Source: SM1-73 sp964588305 (lineage in GTDB: Bacteria; Zixibacteria; MSB-5A5; SM1-73). Taken from it: a stretch of DNA of 64,000 nt. Shown here piece by piece: positions 8,298 through 18,393 of this stretch; within the stretch, counting starts at the first letter, position 1, and each line of letters opens with the position of its first letter. The notes under the pieces were generated by a model, which was not told the DNA's origin, made no database searches, and saw only the letters and a list, made by a program, of their open reading frames with translations. The position numbers and the translations under genes were made by a program. The stretch spans positions 13,923-77,922 of the forward strand of contig CAZPOP010000016.1 in NCBI GenBank assembly GCA_964588305.1. Reading direction: 5' to 3'.

Positions 8298-9575
8298 ATG
8301 GCAAGGAAGCTTTACATATTCGAGGATGATAAGTTCGATCAGTTTTTCCCTTTAACGTACAATCGTCCGGTCTACGAGCTGATCTGCGGAATAGGTCGGA
8401 TAAAAGACAAAATCGCTTCGCTCTTTCCGGGCGCGGAAGTAAACCTTTTGTGCCGAGATTACTTGGAAAAGGTTGTGCGATCTAGGACCAATCAAAAGGT
8501 AAACGATTTTGATATGAAAGACGAAGATGAACTTCTGTTTATAAATGGAAGGATCATTCCACAGCAAGGGCTGTCTGAAGAACTGAATTTTTCTCGAGAG
8601 GAACAGTCTTTCTTCTGTGGCGAGGATTTCGTCTCTTGGAAAGGTACGGGTTTAGCGTTTAAAACTCATGAAAATATGTTCAAGACCTTATGGGTTGAAG
8701 ACCGCATCAAACCGATAGGGCAAAAGAACGTAATATCCAAGATTCAGATCAAGCTGACCAGCTACCTCTGGGATTTGGTCGATCTTAACAAAGTGGAGAT
8801 TGAGAATGACTTTGAGAGAATGAGGCCAAGTTTGGATTTCAAAAACATCTTCAAACGAAACGAGGTAGACGATCAAGCATTGATATATGACGTAGAGAGA
8901 GTCTATCTCGGAAAAGACTGCCTGATTGATGGACAGGTGGTCTTGGATGCCAGGGGAGGGCCCATTTTCATTGGAGATAACGTCACCATTCAGTCCCAAA
9001 CCAGGGTGGAGGGACCTTGTTATGTAGGGGAGGGTTCGATCTTGGTGGGGGGAAAAATCAGGGAAGGAACAAGCATCGGGCCAGTTTGCCGAGTTGGTGG
9101 AGAGGTGGAGCAATCCATATTCCTGGGATATTCCAACAAATACCATGAAGGCTTCCTGGGACATTCCTATGTCGGCGAATGGGTTAATTTGGGAGCTTTG
9201 ACCACCAACAGCGATTTGAAAAACAATTACAGCTCGGTCAAGGTGATGGTAAAAGGAGAGCTGGTGGACAGCGGTCTGACGAAGGTGGGATCATTTCTGG
9301 GTGACCACGTGAAAACCGGCATCGGCACTCTGCTGAGCACCGGGATGGTGATCGGCCTCGCCACCAACGTATTTGGCGGCGGAATGATAAAAGACAAATC
9401 CATTCCCTCTTTTTGTTGGGGAGACACCAAGGGTCTGGAAGAATATGAGCTGGATAAGGCAATAAACACTGCTCAGATTGTAATGGACAGAAGGAACGTG
9501 AAATTCAGCCAAGAAGACAAAGAGCTGTTCAAAAAGATGTTTGAAGTGACGAAGAATGAAAGGAAGGGAATGTGA
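8298..9575 (+). CDS. GlmU-like putative sugar nucleotidyltransferase with left-handed beta-helix
   Basis: A 425-residue protein whose start LYIFEDDKFDQFFPLTYNRP is typical of a GlmU-related family with a divergent nucleotidyltransferase domain. The second half (about residues 200-370) has hexapeptide-type repeats such as LIDGQVVLDARGGPIFIGDN and VTIQSQTRVEGPCYVGEGSI, which form a left-handed beta-helix, with GALTTNSDLKNNYSSVK resembling the acetyl-CoA-binding region of GlmU. It probably makes or modifies an activated sugar for envelope polysaccharide. The signature LxGGxGTR-type nucleotide loop of true GlmU is not evident, so the catalytic activity is unproven. It starts 10 bp after the M48 gene with a GGAGACG ribosome site. 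Confidence 0.75.
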   Translation: MARKLYIFEDDKFDQFFPLTYNRPVYELICGIGRIKDKIASLFPGAEVNLLCRDYLEKVVRSRTNQKVNDFDMKDEDELLFINGRIIPQQGLSEELNFSREEQSFFCGEDFVSWKGTGLAFKTHENMFKTLWVEDRIKPIGQKNVISKIQIKLTSYLWDLVDLNKVEIENDFERMRPSLDFKNIFKRNEVDDQALIYDVERVYLGKDCLIDGQVVLDARGGPIFIGDNVTIQSQTRVEGPCYVGEGSILVGGKIREGTSIGPVCRVGGEVEQSIFLGYSNKYHEGFLGHSYVGEWVNLGALTTNSDLKNNYSSVKVMVKGELVDSGLTKVGSFLGDHVKTGIGTLLSTGMVIGLATNVFGGGMIKDKSIPSFCWGDTKGLEEYELDKAINTAQIVMDRRNVKFSQEDKELFKKMFEVTKNERKGM

Positions 9576-9918
9576 TTTGTCTTTTTTTGAGATTTTCCCG
9601 CGCCCGTGAGGGATCAGAATCTTTCCAGATTCATGCCGGCTTCAATCAGGTAAGCTCAGGCTTCCAGGATCGGTGAGGAACGGTAAGATTTGCCCCGTAC
9701 AGTTTGTCCTGAGTTCACCGTCGAAGGACCGAGGCTTCCTTCAGCATTGAGTCTCAGGACGAAATGCAGTACGAAGTGCGGCACGAGGGGTCTGGCGTTT
9801 GTATTAACAAGGATTCTCACGCAATTTTAGGTTGACAAAGGCAAAGTTCATTCTATATTAGCCGATTAATAAAGGCGGGTGGAGTTTGGTTTTTGATTCT
9901 GCTGACAGGAGGAGATAG
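9576..9918. other. intergenic region upstream of galT
   Basis: 343 bp without a supported gene. The middle part (about 9700-9800) contains text resembling the degenerate palindromic family that occurs intact near 41.9 and 42.1 kb (CCTGAG ... CGAAGGACCGAG). The end holds the galT promoter. Confidence 0.5.
9832..9859 (+). promoter_or_regulatory. sigma70-type promoter for galT-glgA
   Basis: TTGACA at 9832-9837 and TATATT at 9854-9859 with a 16-bp spacer, about 60 bp before the galT start. Close to consensus in both boxes. Confidence 0.6.
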
Positions 9919-10917
9919 ATGCCGGAATTGAGAAAGGATCCCATAATCGGGAGATGGGTTATCATCTCCACTGAGAGAGCCAAAAGGCCCTCTGATTTCT
10001 CCACCGTCCCCAGAAAGCACGATAACAGACTCTGTCCCTTTTGTCCGGGGAACGAATCTGCTACGCCTCCAGAGATATTGGCTTATCGCCCCAATTGCTC
10101 TGAACCCAACAAGCCGGGTTGGACATTGAGGGTCATTTCCAATAAATTTCCGGCTTTGATGATTGAGGGAGATTTGAATCGGGAGGGAAGGGGAATATTC
10201 GACAAGATGAACGGGGTAGGAGCTCATGAGGTAATCATCGAGACTCCAGATCATGAGAAGGATCTGATCGATCTGGACAAAAAAGAAATGGAAGACGTCA
10301 TCTGGGCCTACCGAGAAAGGAGCATTGACTTAAGAAAAGATCCTCGTTTCAGATACATACTGATCTTCAAAAACCAGGGGGAAGCAGCGGGTGCTTCCTT
10401 GGAACACAGTCATAGTCAGCTTATCGCCACCCCTATTGTCCCCAAGCGGGTGACCGAGGAGTTGGAGAGTGCGGGCGCCTACTATGAATACAAAGAGAGA
10501 TGCATATTCTGCGACATAATAAAGCAGGAGATCTCCGAAGATGAACGGGTGGTTCTCCAGAACGACTCTTTCATCTCCATTGAGCCATTTGCTCCCCGGT
10601 TTCCCTTCGAAACCTGGATTCTGCCGAAGAAACATTGTTCTGCTTATGAGGAGATCAAAAAGGAGGAGACTCCAGCTTTGGCCTCGATCCTCAAGGAAAC
10701 CCTACAAAGATTGGCCAAAGCCTTGAACGACCCGCCGTATAATTACATACTTCATACCAGCCCGGTGGATTACGAGTATAACGAAGAGTATCACTGGCAT
10801 ATAGAGATCATGCCCAAATTGACCAGAGTGGCTGGTTTCGAGTGGGGGACCGGTTTTTACATAAACCCAACTTCACCTGAGGACGCTGCCACCTATCTGA
10901 AGGAAATGGATGTCTGA
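9919..10917 (+). CDS. galT: galactose-1-phosphate uridylyltransferase
   Basis: A 332-residue HIT-superfamily enzyme of the usual GalT length. It starts MPELRKDPIIGRWVIISTER, the diagnostic N-terminus. The zinc/structural pair CPFCPGNE, the segment GAHEVIIETPDHEKDL, the active-site region EHSHSQLIATPIVP and the late histidine segment YHWHIEIMPKLTRVAGFEWG all match. The canonical HPH is HSH here, a common variant in related enzymes, so a broader sugar-1-phosphate nucleotidyltransferase role is possible. It exchanges UMP between UDP-glucose and galactose-1-phosphate. The ribosome site is AGGAGGAG. It is followed 39 bp later by glgA, which suggests a shared sugar-nucleotide or glycogen operon. 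Confidence 0.9.
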   Translation: MPELRKDPIIGRWVIISTERAKRPSDFSTVPRKHDNRLCPFCPGNESATPPEILAYRPNCSEPNKPGWTLRVISNKFPALMIEGDLNREGRGIFDKMNGVGAHEVIIETPDHEKDLIDLDKKEMEDVIWAYRERSIDLRKDPRFRYILIFKNQGEAAGASLEHSHSQLIATPIVPKRVTEELESAGAYYEYKERCIFCDIIKQEISEDERVVLQNDSFISIEPFAPRFPFETWILPKKHCSAYEEIKKEETPALASILKETLQRLAKALNDPPYNYILHTSPVDYEYNEEYHWHIEIMPKLTRVAGFEWGTGFYINPTSPEDAATYLKEMDV

Positions 10918-10956
10918 GCTTTCATTTGTGGATTTGCTTTCAAGTAGAGGAATACC

Positions 10957-12462
10957 GTGCCGAAATCGAAGCTGAAAATTTTGATCGTTACGCCCGAGGT
11001 GGTTCCTTTTGCCAAAACCGGCGGCCTGGCAGACGTAGCCGGATCTTTGCCCAAAGCTTTGGCAAAGTCAGGGCACCAGGTAAAAGTAATTCTTCCCAAA
11101 TACAAAACGGTGGATGAAGCCGCCTTCAATCTTCAGGGAGTGAATGTCCATCTCCCGGAAATTCCTCTTGGAGGGAAAAAAGAGAAAATCAAACTCAAAA
11201 GTTGCCGGCTCCCTGACTCGAATATAGAATTTCTCTTCGTGGTCAATGACCAATACTACGATCGGGATGAGCTTTATAAAGACAAGACCACCGGTTTTGA
11301 CTACCCGGATAATGACGAAAGATACATTCTCTTTGCCCGAGGAAGCTTGGAGATTCTGAAGGCTTTAAACTGGCAGCCTGACATAATTCATGCAAACGAC
11401 TGGCAATCCGCTCTTATCCCGGCATATTTGAAAACCCTGTATGCCGGTGATCCTTTTTTCGCTGGTACCTCCACGGTCTTCTCCATTCACAACATAGCCT
11501 ATCAGGGAAATTTCCCTAAGGATTCGTTTTCCAAGATGGGGTTGGCAAAAGACTTATTCTATCCCACCAGTCCCTTTGAATTCTGGGGCAACGTGAACTT
11601 TCTGAAGGTGGGGGCAAGCTATGCTGATGTGCTTTCTACCGTTTCCGAAAGATACGCCGTGGAGATCCAGTCGTCGTCGGAGTTCGGGTTTGGATTGGAG
11701 GGAGTGCTGAGAACTCGGAATCCTGATCTTTATGGAATCGTAAACGGCATCGACTACGAGGAATGGTCTCCCGAAAAGGATAGATTGATCTCTTACCGCT
11801 ACACCGAGGAAGACCTTTCCGGAAAGAAGAAAAACAAGAGCGCGCTGCTGGAAAAATGTAATCTGCCCAAGGCTCGTAAAAGGGTCCCTTTGATAGGAAT
11901 AATCTCCAGGTTGGCCGATCAAAAAGGATTTGATATTCTGGCCGAGGCTTCCGACAAGATTCTTTCTTTGGATCTTCAGATGGTTATTCTGGGGACCGGT
12001 GATGAAAGATATCACAAGCTTTTTAGGCAGATGGCGAAGAAACATCCCCGAAAGATGTCGGTGAATCTACTTTTTGACAATGCTTTAGCCCACTTGATCG
12101 AGGCGGGATCCGACATGTTTTTGATGCCATCGAGATACGAACCCTGCGGCCTCAATCAGTTGTACAGCCTGAAATACGGCACCGTCCCCATTGTCCGAGA
12201 GACCGGAGGCTTAGCAGATACCATACAAGATTACAATCCCGATACGGGAGAAGGAACCGGCTTTGTTTTCAAAAACTATGATTCAGGCGAGCTCTTGGGG
12301 GCGATCAAAAGAGCTCTTCAGGTGTATCAGCAAAAAGATGTTTGGGCAAGGCTGATGAAAAATGGGATGCAAGAAGACTTCTCCTGGCAAGCCTCTGCCA
12401 AGAAGTATGAGGAGCTTTACCAAAAAGCCCTAGAAAAACAGTCTCCTGTTGAATCCAGATAA
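10957..12462 (+). CDS. glgA: glycogen synthase (ADP-glucose type, GT5)
   Basis: A 501-residue protein of normal GlgA length starting at GTG after TAGAGG. The ADP-glucose-binding motif FAKTGGLADVAGSLPKAL is at residues 16-33. IIHANDWQSALIPAYLKT, TVFSIHNIAYQGNFP and YGIVNGIDYEEWSPEKD follow, and the C-terminal domain carries MPSRYEPCGLNQLYSLKYGT and PIVRETGGLADT. It extends alpha-1,4-glucan chains in the cytoplasm. It is in tandem with galT with a 39-bp gap, so the two are probably co-transcribed. A starch-synthase-type GT5 of another polysaccharide is the only real alternative. Confidence 0.95.
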   Translation: MPKSKLKILIVTPEVVPFAKTGGLADVAGSLPKALAKSGHQVKVILPKYKTVDEAAFNLQGVNVHLPEIPLGGKKEKIKLKSCRLPDSNIEFLFVVNDQYYDRDELYKDKTTGFDYPDNDERYILFARGSLEILKALNWQPDIIHANDWQSALIPAYLKTLYAGDPFFAGTSTVFSIHNIAYQGNFPKDSFSKMGLAKDLFYPTSPFEFWGNVNFLKVGASYADVLSTVSERYAVEIQSSSEFGFGLEGVLRTRNPDLYGIVNGIDYEEWSPEKDRLISYRYTEEDLSGKKKNKSALLEKCNLPKARKRVPLIGIISRLADQKGFDILAEASDKILSLDLQMVILGTGDERYHKLFRQMAKKHPRKMSVNLLFDNALAHLIEAGSDMFLMPSRYEPCGLNQLYSLKYGTVPIVRETGGLADTIQDYNPDTGEGTGFVFKNYDSGELLGAIKRALQVYQQKDVWARLMKNGMQEDFSWQASAKKYEELYQKALEKQSPVESR

Positions 12463-12776
12463 TCCGCCTTATCCGCACCGGTAACAGTCAATCCGCTAAC
12501 CATCCTATCTGCATGCACAATCTCGCAGAAGGAAACCTTCCGGCGTTCCACCGAGGGGGCGGATCTGCTGACGAATAAGATCTCACTTTAGTACAGATCT
12601 GTGACCGACAAAAGGGGAGAGGTTGGCAGATTTTTTCAAAGTCGGTGCAGAGGTTTTGGAACGATTTAAGGGAGAAGAATAAGAAAGGTCTCTGAGGAGG
12701 CCTGAATATCACCCCGCAGTATCACTCTCCCCGAACTTCTGTGTGCTTCGAGCTTGCAATAATCTAAGATTCCCCT
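12463..12776. other. intergenic region between convergent glgA and the ABC operon
   Basis: 314 bp between two convergent genes. I see no gene, no strong hairpin followed by T-tract and no repeat that recurs in the window. Confidence 0.5.
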
Positions 12777-15224
12777 TTATTCATATCTCAATGATTCCAC
12801 CGGATTGGTGAGCGCAGCTTTTATGGCTTGGATGCTGATAGTCAGCAAAGCAATGCCTAAAGATAGTATAGCAGTAAGAACAAATGTAGTGAGGGTTATG
12901 CTGGCCCTATATGTAAAACTTTGCAGCCAGCGATTCATAACCACGTATGCAACTGGCCAGGCAATGGCGTTGGCGACCAGGACCAGTTTGAAGAAATTGC
13001 CTGCAAACATTCCGACAATGCGGGTTGCCGATGCACCAAGCACCTTGCGTATACCCACTTCCTTGGTTCGTTTGGCTACCGCCAAGGAGGTCAGCCCAAA
13101 GAGTCCCAGGCAGGCGATTAGCAATGAGAACATCGAGGAATATTTAACGATGCTCATCCATCGCTTCTCAGCAGCATATTGTTCCGCCACTCGTTGGTCA
13201 AGGAAATGATAGTCAAACGGCATTCCCCCTGATACTCTCCTCCAAGTTTGTTCAAGTGAGGAAAGGGTCACTGGGATATCGCCTCCTCGAATTCGCACCG
13301 CGATCTCGTACATGCTGCTTAGATGATCATGTCTGGGCATGTGTAATACCAAAGGCTCGATCCGGCGATGAAGCGGATAGAAGTGAAAATCCTCGACTAC
13401 GCCCACCACTCTCGCCTGCTGGAATCCGGCAGGAAGTTGTTTGCCTATGGGATCATCCCAACCGAATGCCTTCACCGCGGTTTGATTGACCAAGATCGCC
13501 CCCTCTGTATCGGAAGGAATATCAGGTGAAAAATTGCGGCCCTGGTTAACGGTGATTCCCATGGTGGGCAGGTAGTATGGGTCCACCCAGTTGATGTAGA
13601 AGTAATTGGTGGCCAGACCCGGACCCTCCGAAGGTCCGGGAGAGGTGATATCCTCTCCTATGTTTATGTTCATGCCGTCATCGCCGTGAGATACTCGAAG
13701 CCAGGAATCACCGAACCCAGATGAGTAGCCGGTCACGCTTACCACAACAGGCTGGCTTGAGATCTCCTGGCGGAACCTCGAGACCAAATCGGCCGCGGTC
13801 TCCGCGTAAGTTCCGGTGGGAAAAGTCAAAACCAAATTCCGGTCATAGCCTAAGTTATGACCGTTGACGTATCTCATCTGAGATGAGATCACCAGCGTGC
13901 TTACCACCAGGGCGACGGATATGGCAAATTGAACCACCACTAAACTTTGAATAAGACGGCTTCTGCCTCCCAGCCTCACATTGCCGCGCAGGCTGTCCAC
14001 CGGACAAAGCCTGGAGAGCAACAGGGCGGGATACATTCCCGCCAGAAAAGCGGTGACCAGCACCAGTCCCACCAGTGTGGGCAGCAAAATCCAGCCAGAA
14101 AACACACTCAGAAACAGTTGCTTCTGGGCAAGATTGTTGAAGGTCGGCAGGAACAGCTCGGCCAACACCATCCCCAGAATCAGGGCTACCAAACTAAGAA
14201 GTAACGCCTCTCCCCAGAACTGTCTCATCAACTGTGTCCGTCCCGCCCCCAGAACCTTTCGCAACCCCACCTCCCGCGCTCTGCCGCTGGACCGTCCCAC
14301 CGCCAGGGTGGTGAAGTTGATACAGGCAAGCAGCAGTACCGCAAAGGCGATGGCAGCCAGAATGTGCGAGTATAAAGGATCGCTCGTAGGCCCTGTGACA
14401 CCCTCCAACTCATTGTTAAGGTGGATATCGGTCAATGGCTGCAGCTCGTAAGAGCGCTGAAAACCACGCTCCTCCTTCGCAAACAACCGGTCAGTAAGGG
14501 CAGGAAGCTTCTGCTCAAAGACTTTTGCGTCCGTCCCCGGGGCAAGCTCGATGAAAGTCTGCATCACCACTATATTCCAGCTGTGCAAAAGGTCTTCCGG
14601 AAAGTTATACTTCAGAGGGTCCACAGGAAGCAACAGGTCAAATCTGATGCTGGAGTTTTCGGGCGGTTCCTGGATGATCCCCGTCACCGTGAAATCGAGC
14701 GAAGTTTCTCCCAGGTTTATGGTAAGGGTTTTTCCCAAAGGATCTTCTTCTCCGAAGTACTTCGTGGCCGTTTCCGGAGTGATGACCGCAGAAACAGGTT
14801 GGTCCAACGCTGAACTTAAGTCACCTCGAATTAGGGGAAATGAAAACATGCTCAAAAATCCGGGTTCGACGTGAAGGGCATTTTGGGTAAACGATTGCCC
14901 CTCCCGGCTGACAACGTATGCTCCCCCGGTAAGGCGAACGGTGTTTTTCACTTCCGGGAAATTAGCCTTCAGTTCCGGAGCGATATTGTAAGTGACTGAG
15001 GGAGAACGTACGGTTTCCTCACCCGACTTCTTTTCAACTCGGATCAGTCGGCAGATGTTGTCAGCTTTGCTGTGGAAACTGTCGAAGGACAATTCGTCCT
15101 GAACGTAAAGAAAGATGAGCAGGCAACAGGCAATGCCCAGCCCCAAGCCAAAAACGCTTATCACCGAATATAGCTTATTGCGAATCAGATTGCGACGGGC
15201 GACCTTCACATAGTTCTGGATCAT
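12777..15224 (-). CDS. ABC transporter permease, two-module FtsX/MacB type (1)
   Basis: An 815-residue inner-membrane permease, last of seven genes in the operon. An N-terminal membrane span (about 20-42) precedes a periplasmic MacB-type domain. A first FtsX domain then carries RAREVGLRKVLGAGRTQLM (about residue 315), and a second periplasmic part is followed by a second FtsX domain carrying KRTKEVGIRKVLGASATRIV near residue 710. The end is NPVESLRYE, as in its paralogues. Such proteins work with MacB-type ATPases in export or mechanotransmission across the envelope. It begins 13 bp after the preceding permease gene. It is clearly paralogous to the other three permeases but differs widely in the periplasmic parts. 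Confidence 0.92.
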   Translation of the reverse strand: MIQNYVKVARRNLIRNKLYSVISVFGLGLGIACCLLIFLYVQDELSFDSFHSKADNICRLIRVEKKSGEETVRSPSVTYNIAPELKANFPEVKNTVRLTGGAYVVSREGQSFTQNALHVEPGFLSMFSFPLIRGDLSSALDQPVSAVITPETATKYFGEEDPLGKTLTINLGETSLDFTVTGIIQEPPENSSIRFDLLLPVDPLKYNFPEDLLHSWNIVVMQTFIELAPGTDAKVFEQKLPALTDRLFAKEERGFQRSYELQPLTDIHLNNELEGVTGPTSDPLYSHILAAIAFAVLLLACINFTTLAVGRSSGRAREVGLRKVLGAGRTQLMRQFWGEALLLSLVALILGMVLAELFLPTFNNLAQKQLFLSVFSGWILLPTLVGLVLVTAFLAGMYPALLLSRLCPVDSLRGNVRLGGRSRLIQSLVVVQFAISVALVVSTLVISSQMRYVNGHNLGYDRNLVLTFPTGTYAETAADLVSRFRQEISSQPVVVSVTGYSSGFGDSWLRVSHGDDGMNINIGEDITSPGPSEGPGLATNYFYINWVDPYYLPTMGITVNQGRNFSPDIPSDTEGAILVNQTAVKAFGWDDPIGKQLPAGFQQARVVGVVEDFHFYPLHRRIEPLVLHMPRHDHLSSMYEIAVRIRGGDIPVTLSSLEQTWRRVSGGMPFDYHFLDQRVAEQYAAEKRWMSIVKYSSMFSLLIACLGLFGLTSLAVAKRTKEVGIRKVLGASATRIVGMFAGNFFKLVLVANAIAWPVAYVVMNRWLQSFTYRASITLTTFVLTAILSLGIALLTISIQAIKAALTNPVESLRYE

Positions 15225-15237
15225 TTCATTCTCCTGT

Positions 15238-17634
15238 CTATTCGTACCTCAGCGTATCCACCGGATTGGCGAGCGCGGCTCTTATCGCCTGTGTGCTTAC
15301 CGTGATCAGAGTGACGATCAACGCAAATGCCGCTGCCAGAAGAAACGCGCCCAGGCCAATGTTTATGCGGTAGGCGAACTCCTCCAGCCAGCGGCTCATG
15401 GCGAAGTAAGCAATTGGCCAGGCGATAAGGTTTGCCAGGGCAACCAGGATTAGGAATTCCTTGGACAAAAGCCGCACGATGCTGCCCACTGAAGCGCCCA
15501 GCACCTTGCGTATGCCTATTTCTTTGGTGCGCCTCTCGGCTGCGTAAGAGGCCAATGCCAGAAGTCCCAGGCAGGCGATGAACAGCCCCAGAAAAGTGAA
15601 GACGGCGAATATCTTGCCCACCCTCTCTTCGGCGCGGTACTGCCGGTCGAAAGATGTGTCCAAAAAGAAGTAGTCGAACGGATACTCCGAAAAGAGTTCC
15701 TGCCATTTGTCCTTCACGAAACCAATGGTCTGCTGCACATCATGGGTTCTCACTGTAAGCGTCACGTTTCGAAACATGCGGGGTCGATACAGCATCACCA
15801 GAGGCTCAACCTCAGACTGTAAGCCCCGGTAATGGAAATCTCCGACCACGCCGATGATCTCCATCTCCTTCTCATCGTAGCAGCCCAACAGCCGCTTGCC
15901 GACTGCCTCCTGGGGTGAGGAAAAACCCAGTTGCCCAACAGCGGTCTGGTTAATGATATAGCCTCCCTGGAGGTCGTCATCATTCTGCTCCCCGAAGGCG
16001 CTGCCGGCGAGAACTTCGATTCCGTATTGGGGAATGAAATCGTGATCCACATACATATAGTTCATGGCCCGCAACTTCTCGTCGCTTTCCGTGGCCAGCT
16101 TGGTGGTCCAGCAAGACAGATGCTGGCCCGGCAACTGTGCGGAGGCGGCAGCGCCAACCACACCCGTGTGCCTGCGAAACTCGGCCTTGATCGATTCAAA
16201 ACTGTCTACCGCTCTGACCGCGCTGCCCAGAGGAATCACCAGCTTCTGTTCCTTGTCAAAACCCAGGTCTTTGTTCTTCATGAAGTAAATCTGCTTATAC
16301 GTCAGCAGGGTCCCGATGACCAGAATGATGGAGACGGAAAACTGTCCCACGACCAATACCTTTCTTAAGGTGGTGCCACGGCTGCCGAGTCCGGATGTGC
16401 CTCTCAGGATGTCCGCAGGACGAAAGGCTGACAGGAAAAAGGCGGGATAGCTTCCTGAGGCAATGCCCACGACGATCGCCAGGCCAGCCAGAGCCAGCAA
16501 CCATCCAGGCCTCAGCAGAGTGGAGATATGAAGCTGCGCCCCTGTCAGTCGGCTGAAGAAGGATGAGGTGAGTTCCACCAGCACCAAGGCAACCAGCAGG
16601 GCGACTGTCGAGAGAAGCACCGACTCCGAGAGGAACTGGGCCGCCAGGCGGAATCGCCCGGCGCCCACAGCCTTCCTTAAGCCGACTTCCTTGGCCCTGC
16701 CGGCAAATCGGGCAGTGGTCAGGTTGGTGAAATTGATGCACGCCAGAAGCAGGATGAAAAAACCCACGGTACAGAAGATGTACAGATAAGGCGGACTGCC
16801 AGGCGGTTCCGTCTCACCAATCAGGTGCGAATGCAGGTGTATGCTGCCGACCGGCTGCAGGAAGAGGATCAACGTCTCGCCCGATGCTTTCAGTTCTTCG
16901 CCCACGTGCCTCTCGGGGAAACCCTTCAACTGCTCTGAGAAGTCGGCCAGGTCGGTGTTTGGAGCCAGCTTGACATACGTGTAGAAATTGGAGAGGAACC
17001 AGTGGCTCAATCCACCATATCCCGTGGCCTCCAGTGTGCTGAAAGATATCAGCATCTCATGTTTGACATGGGTGTTCTGCGGACAGTTGGCAGCCACGCC
17101 GGTGACCTCGAGATCAAACCCCTGAGCGTTGAGGATCTGGCCCAGGGGGGGGTCGTCTCCGAAGTACTTTTCGGCGAGGCGCTGAGATATCACCACGGTC
17201 ATGGGCCTCTCCAGCGCAGTCCGGGAATCACCTTCGAGTAAGGGGATGGTCAGAATTCGGGGGAGGTCGGTCTCCGCAAACCAACACCGCTCCTCGTAGA
17301 AAACCTTCTCATTCCGCTTAACCAGCAGGTTGCCCACCCGCATCATTCGAGCGGCATACTCTATCTGTGGATAATCTTCTTTCAGTGCCGGAGCTATGGG
17401 CGCGGAAGTCACCGCCCCAATTCTTCTCTCCTGCTGGGATTGGCCGTCCTGCGCCACCCGGAATATGCGGTCACCGTCGACATGATAGTTGTCGTAGCTT
17501 ACTTCATACAGGACATAGTGAGCGATCAAGATGCAGCAAGCCATCCCAATCGCCAAACCGGCAATGTTGATCAGCGAATAGCTCTTGTTCCTTGCGGTGT
17601 GCCTCAGGGCCACTCTCAGGTAGTTGCGTATCAT
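15238..17634 (-). CDS. ABC transporter permease, two-module FtsX/MacB type (2)
   Basis: A 798-residue permease beginning MIRNYLRVALRHTARNKSYS. The first membrane span contains LINIAGLAIGMACCILIAHY. The two FtsX motifs GRAKEVGLRKAVGAGRFRL and ERRTKEIGIRKVLGASVGSI mark the two modules, and the end is NPVDTLRYE. The layout is membrane span, periplasmic domain, three spans, periplasmic domain, three spans. It lies 12 bp after the second ATPase gene and 13 bp before permease 1, so those three genes form a sub-block of one ATPase and two permeases. It probably forms a heterodimer with a neighbouring permease. Confidence 0.92.
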   Translation of the reverse strand: MIRNYLRVALRHTARNKSYSLINIAGLAIGMACCILIAHYVLYEVSYDNYHVDGDRIFRVAQDGQSQQERRIGAVTSAPIAPALKEDYPQIEYAARMMRVGNLLVKRNEKVFYEERCWFAETDLPRILTIPLLEGDSRTALERPMTVVISQRLAEKYFGDDPPLGQILNAQGFDLEVTGVAANCPQNTHVKHEMLISFSTLEATGYGGLSHWFLSNFYTYVKLAPNTDLADFSEQLKGFPERHVGEELKASGETLILFLQPVGSIHLHSHLIGETEPPGSPPYLYIFCTVGFFILLLACINFTNLTTARFAGRAKEVGLRKAVGAGRFRLAAQFLSESVLLSTVALLVALVLVELTSSFFSRLTGAQLHISTLLRPGWLLALAGLAIVVGIASGSYPAFFLSAFRPADILRGTSGLGSRGTTLRKVLVVGQFSVSIILVIGTLLTYKQIYFMKNKDLGFDKEQKLVIPLGSAVRAVDSFESIKAEFRRHTGVVGAAASAQLPGQHLSCWTTKLATESDEKLRAMNYMYVDHDFIPQYGIEVLAGSAFGEQNDDDLQGGYIINQTAVGQLGFSSPQEAVGKRLLGCYDEKEMEIIGVVGDFHYRGLQSEVEPLVMLYRPRMFRNVTLTVRTHDVQQTIGFVKDKWQELFSEYPFDYFFLDTSFDRQYRAEERVGKIFAVFTFLGLFIACLGLLALASYAAERRTKEIGIRKVLGASVGSIVRLLSKEFLILVALANLIAWPIAYFAMSRWLEEFAYRINIGLGAFLLAAAFALIVTLITVSTQAIRAALANPVDTLRYE

Positions 17635-17646
17635 AATCGAGTCTCC

Positions 17647-18393
17647 TCATAGCTTGTCCACTATCCATCCGTCTTTCAGGTAGATGATGCGGTTGCCGTA
17701 CGATGCATTTCTCTCCGAATGGGTCACCTGGATAATGGTTGTACCTTCCTTGTTCAACTTGCTGAGCACCTGCATGATCTCTTCCCCCTGGCTGGAATGC
17801 AAATTTCCGGTCGGCTCGTCCGACAGAAGCAGCCTCGGTTTGGCGATCACCGCCCGGGCAACCCCCACCAACTGCTGTTGGCCGCCGGAGAGCTGGCTTG
17901 GGAACAGGTCCTTCTTGCCCACTATCTGAAACCTGTCTAGGGTGTCGCAGACCATGCTTTTCCGTTCGGCTCCTTTGATTTTCTTGTAAAGCAGAGGTGT
18001 CTCCAGATTCTCGTACACGGTCAGATCGTCAATCAGATGGTAGTTTTGGAAGATGAAGCCGATATGCTGTTTGTAAAGCTGAGCCCGCTTCCTTTCGTTC
18101 AGTTCATGAGCCTCTTGATCCAGAAAGCGGTATTCTCCTTCGGATGCCTCGTCCAGCATCCCGATGATGTTCAAAAGGGTGGTCTTGCCTGCTCCTGATG
18201 GACCCATGATGGTAATGAATTCCCCCTCGTTCACTTCCAGATTGATGTTACGCAACACGAAGGCCCTTCCGAATCCGGAAGGGTACCACTTAGTGATGTT
18301 GGTCGTTTTTATCATTGGTGCGACTCCGTTCCGCGCAGAAGGCTCCTCGGAGCTTTTCTCTGGCTTTTTTGCATGCAGTTTTTGTTCACTCAT
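17647..18393 (-). CDS. ABC transporter ATP-binding protein, MacB/LolD type (2)
   Basis: A 248-residue ATPase. The Walker A motif MGPSGAGKTTLLNIIGMLDE is near residue 65. The signature SQLSGGQQQLVGVARAVIAK carries QQLVGVARA where most family members have QQRVAIARA, so the usual arginine is leucine. Walker B LLLSDEPTGNLHSS follows. An N-terminal extension of about 28 Lys/Glu-rich residues precedes the core; the sequence MIKTTNITKWYPSGFG within it may be the true start, near residue 27. It overlaps the upstream permease gene by 8 bp, indicating translational coupling. It drives the FtsX-type permeases of this operon. Confidence 0.92.
   Translation of the reverse strand: MSEQKLHAKKPEKSSEEPSARNGVAPMIKTTNITKWYPSGFGRAFVLRNINLEVNEGEFITIMGPSGAGKTTLLNIIGMLDEASEGEYRFLDQEAHELNERKRAQLYKQHIGFIFQNYHLIDDLTVYENLETPLLYKKIKGAERKSMVCDTLDRFQIVGKKDLFPSQLSGGQQQLVGVARAVIAKPRLLLSDEPTGNLHSSQGEEIMQVLSKLNKEGTTIIQVTHSERNASYGNRIIYLKDGWIVDKL

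Noticed and set aside
15221..15706. 161-codon minus-strand frame overlapping permease 2
   Set aside because: Lies entirely inside the permease gene in another frame and gives an Arg/Gly/His-rich sequence typical of out-of-frame reading.
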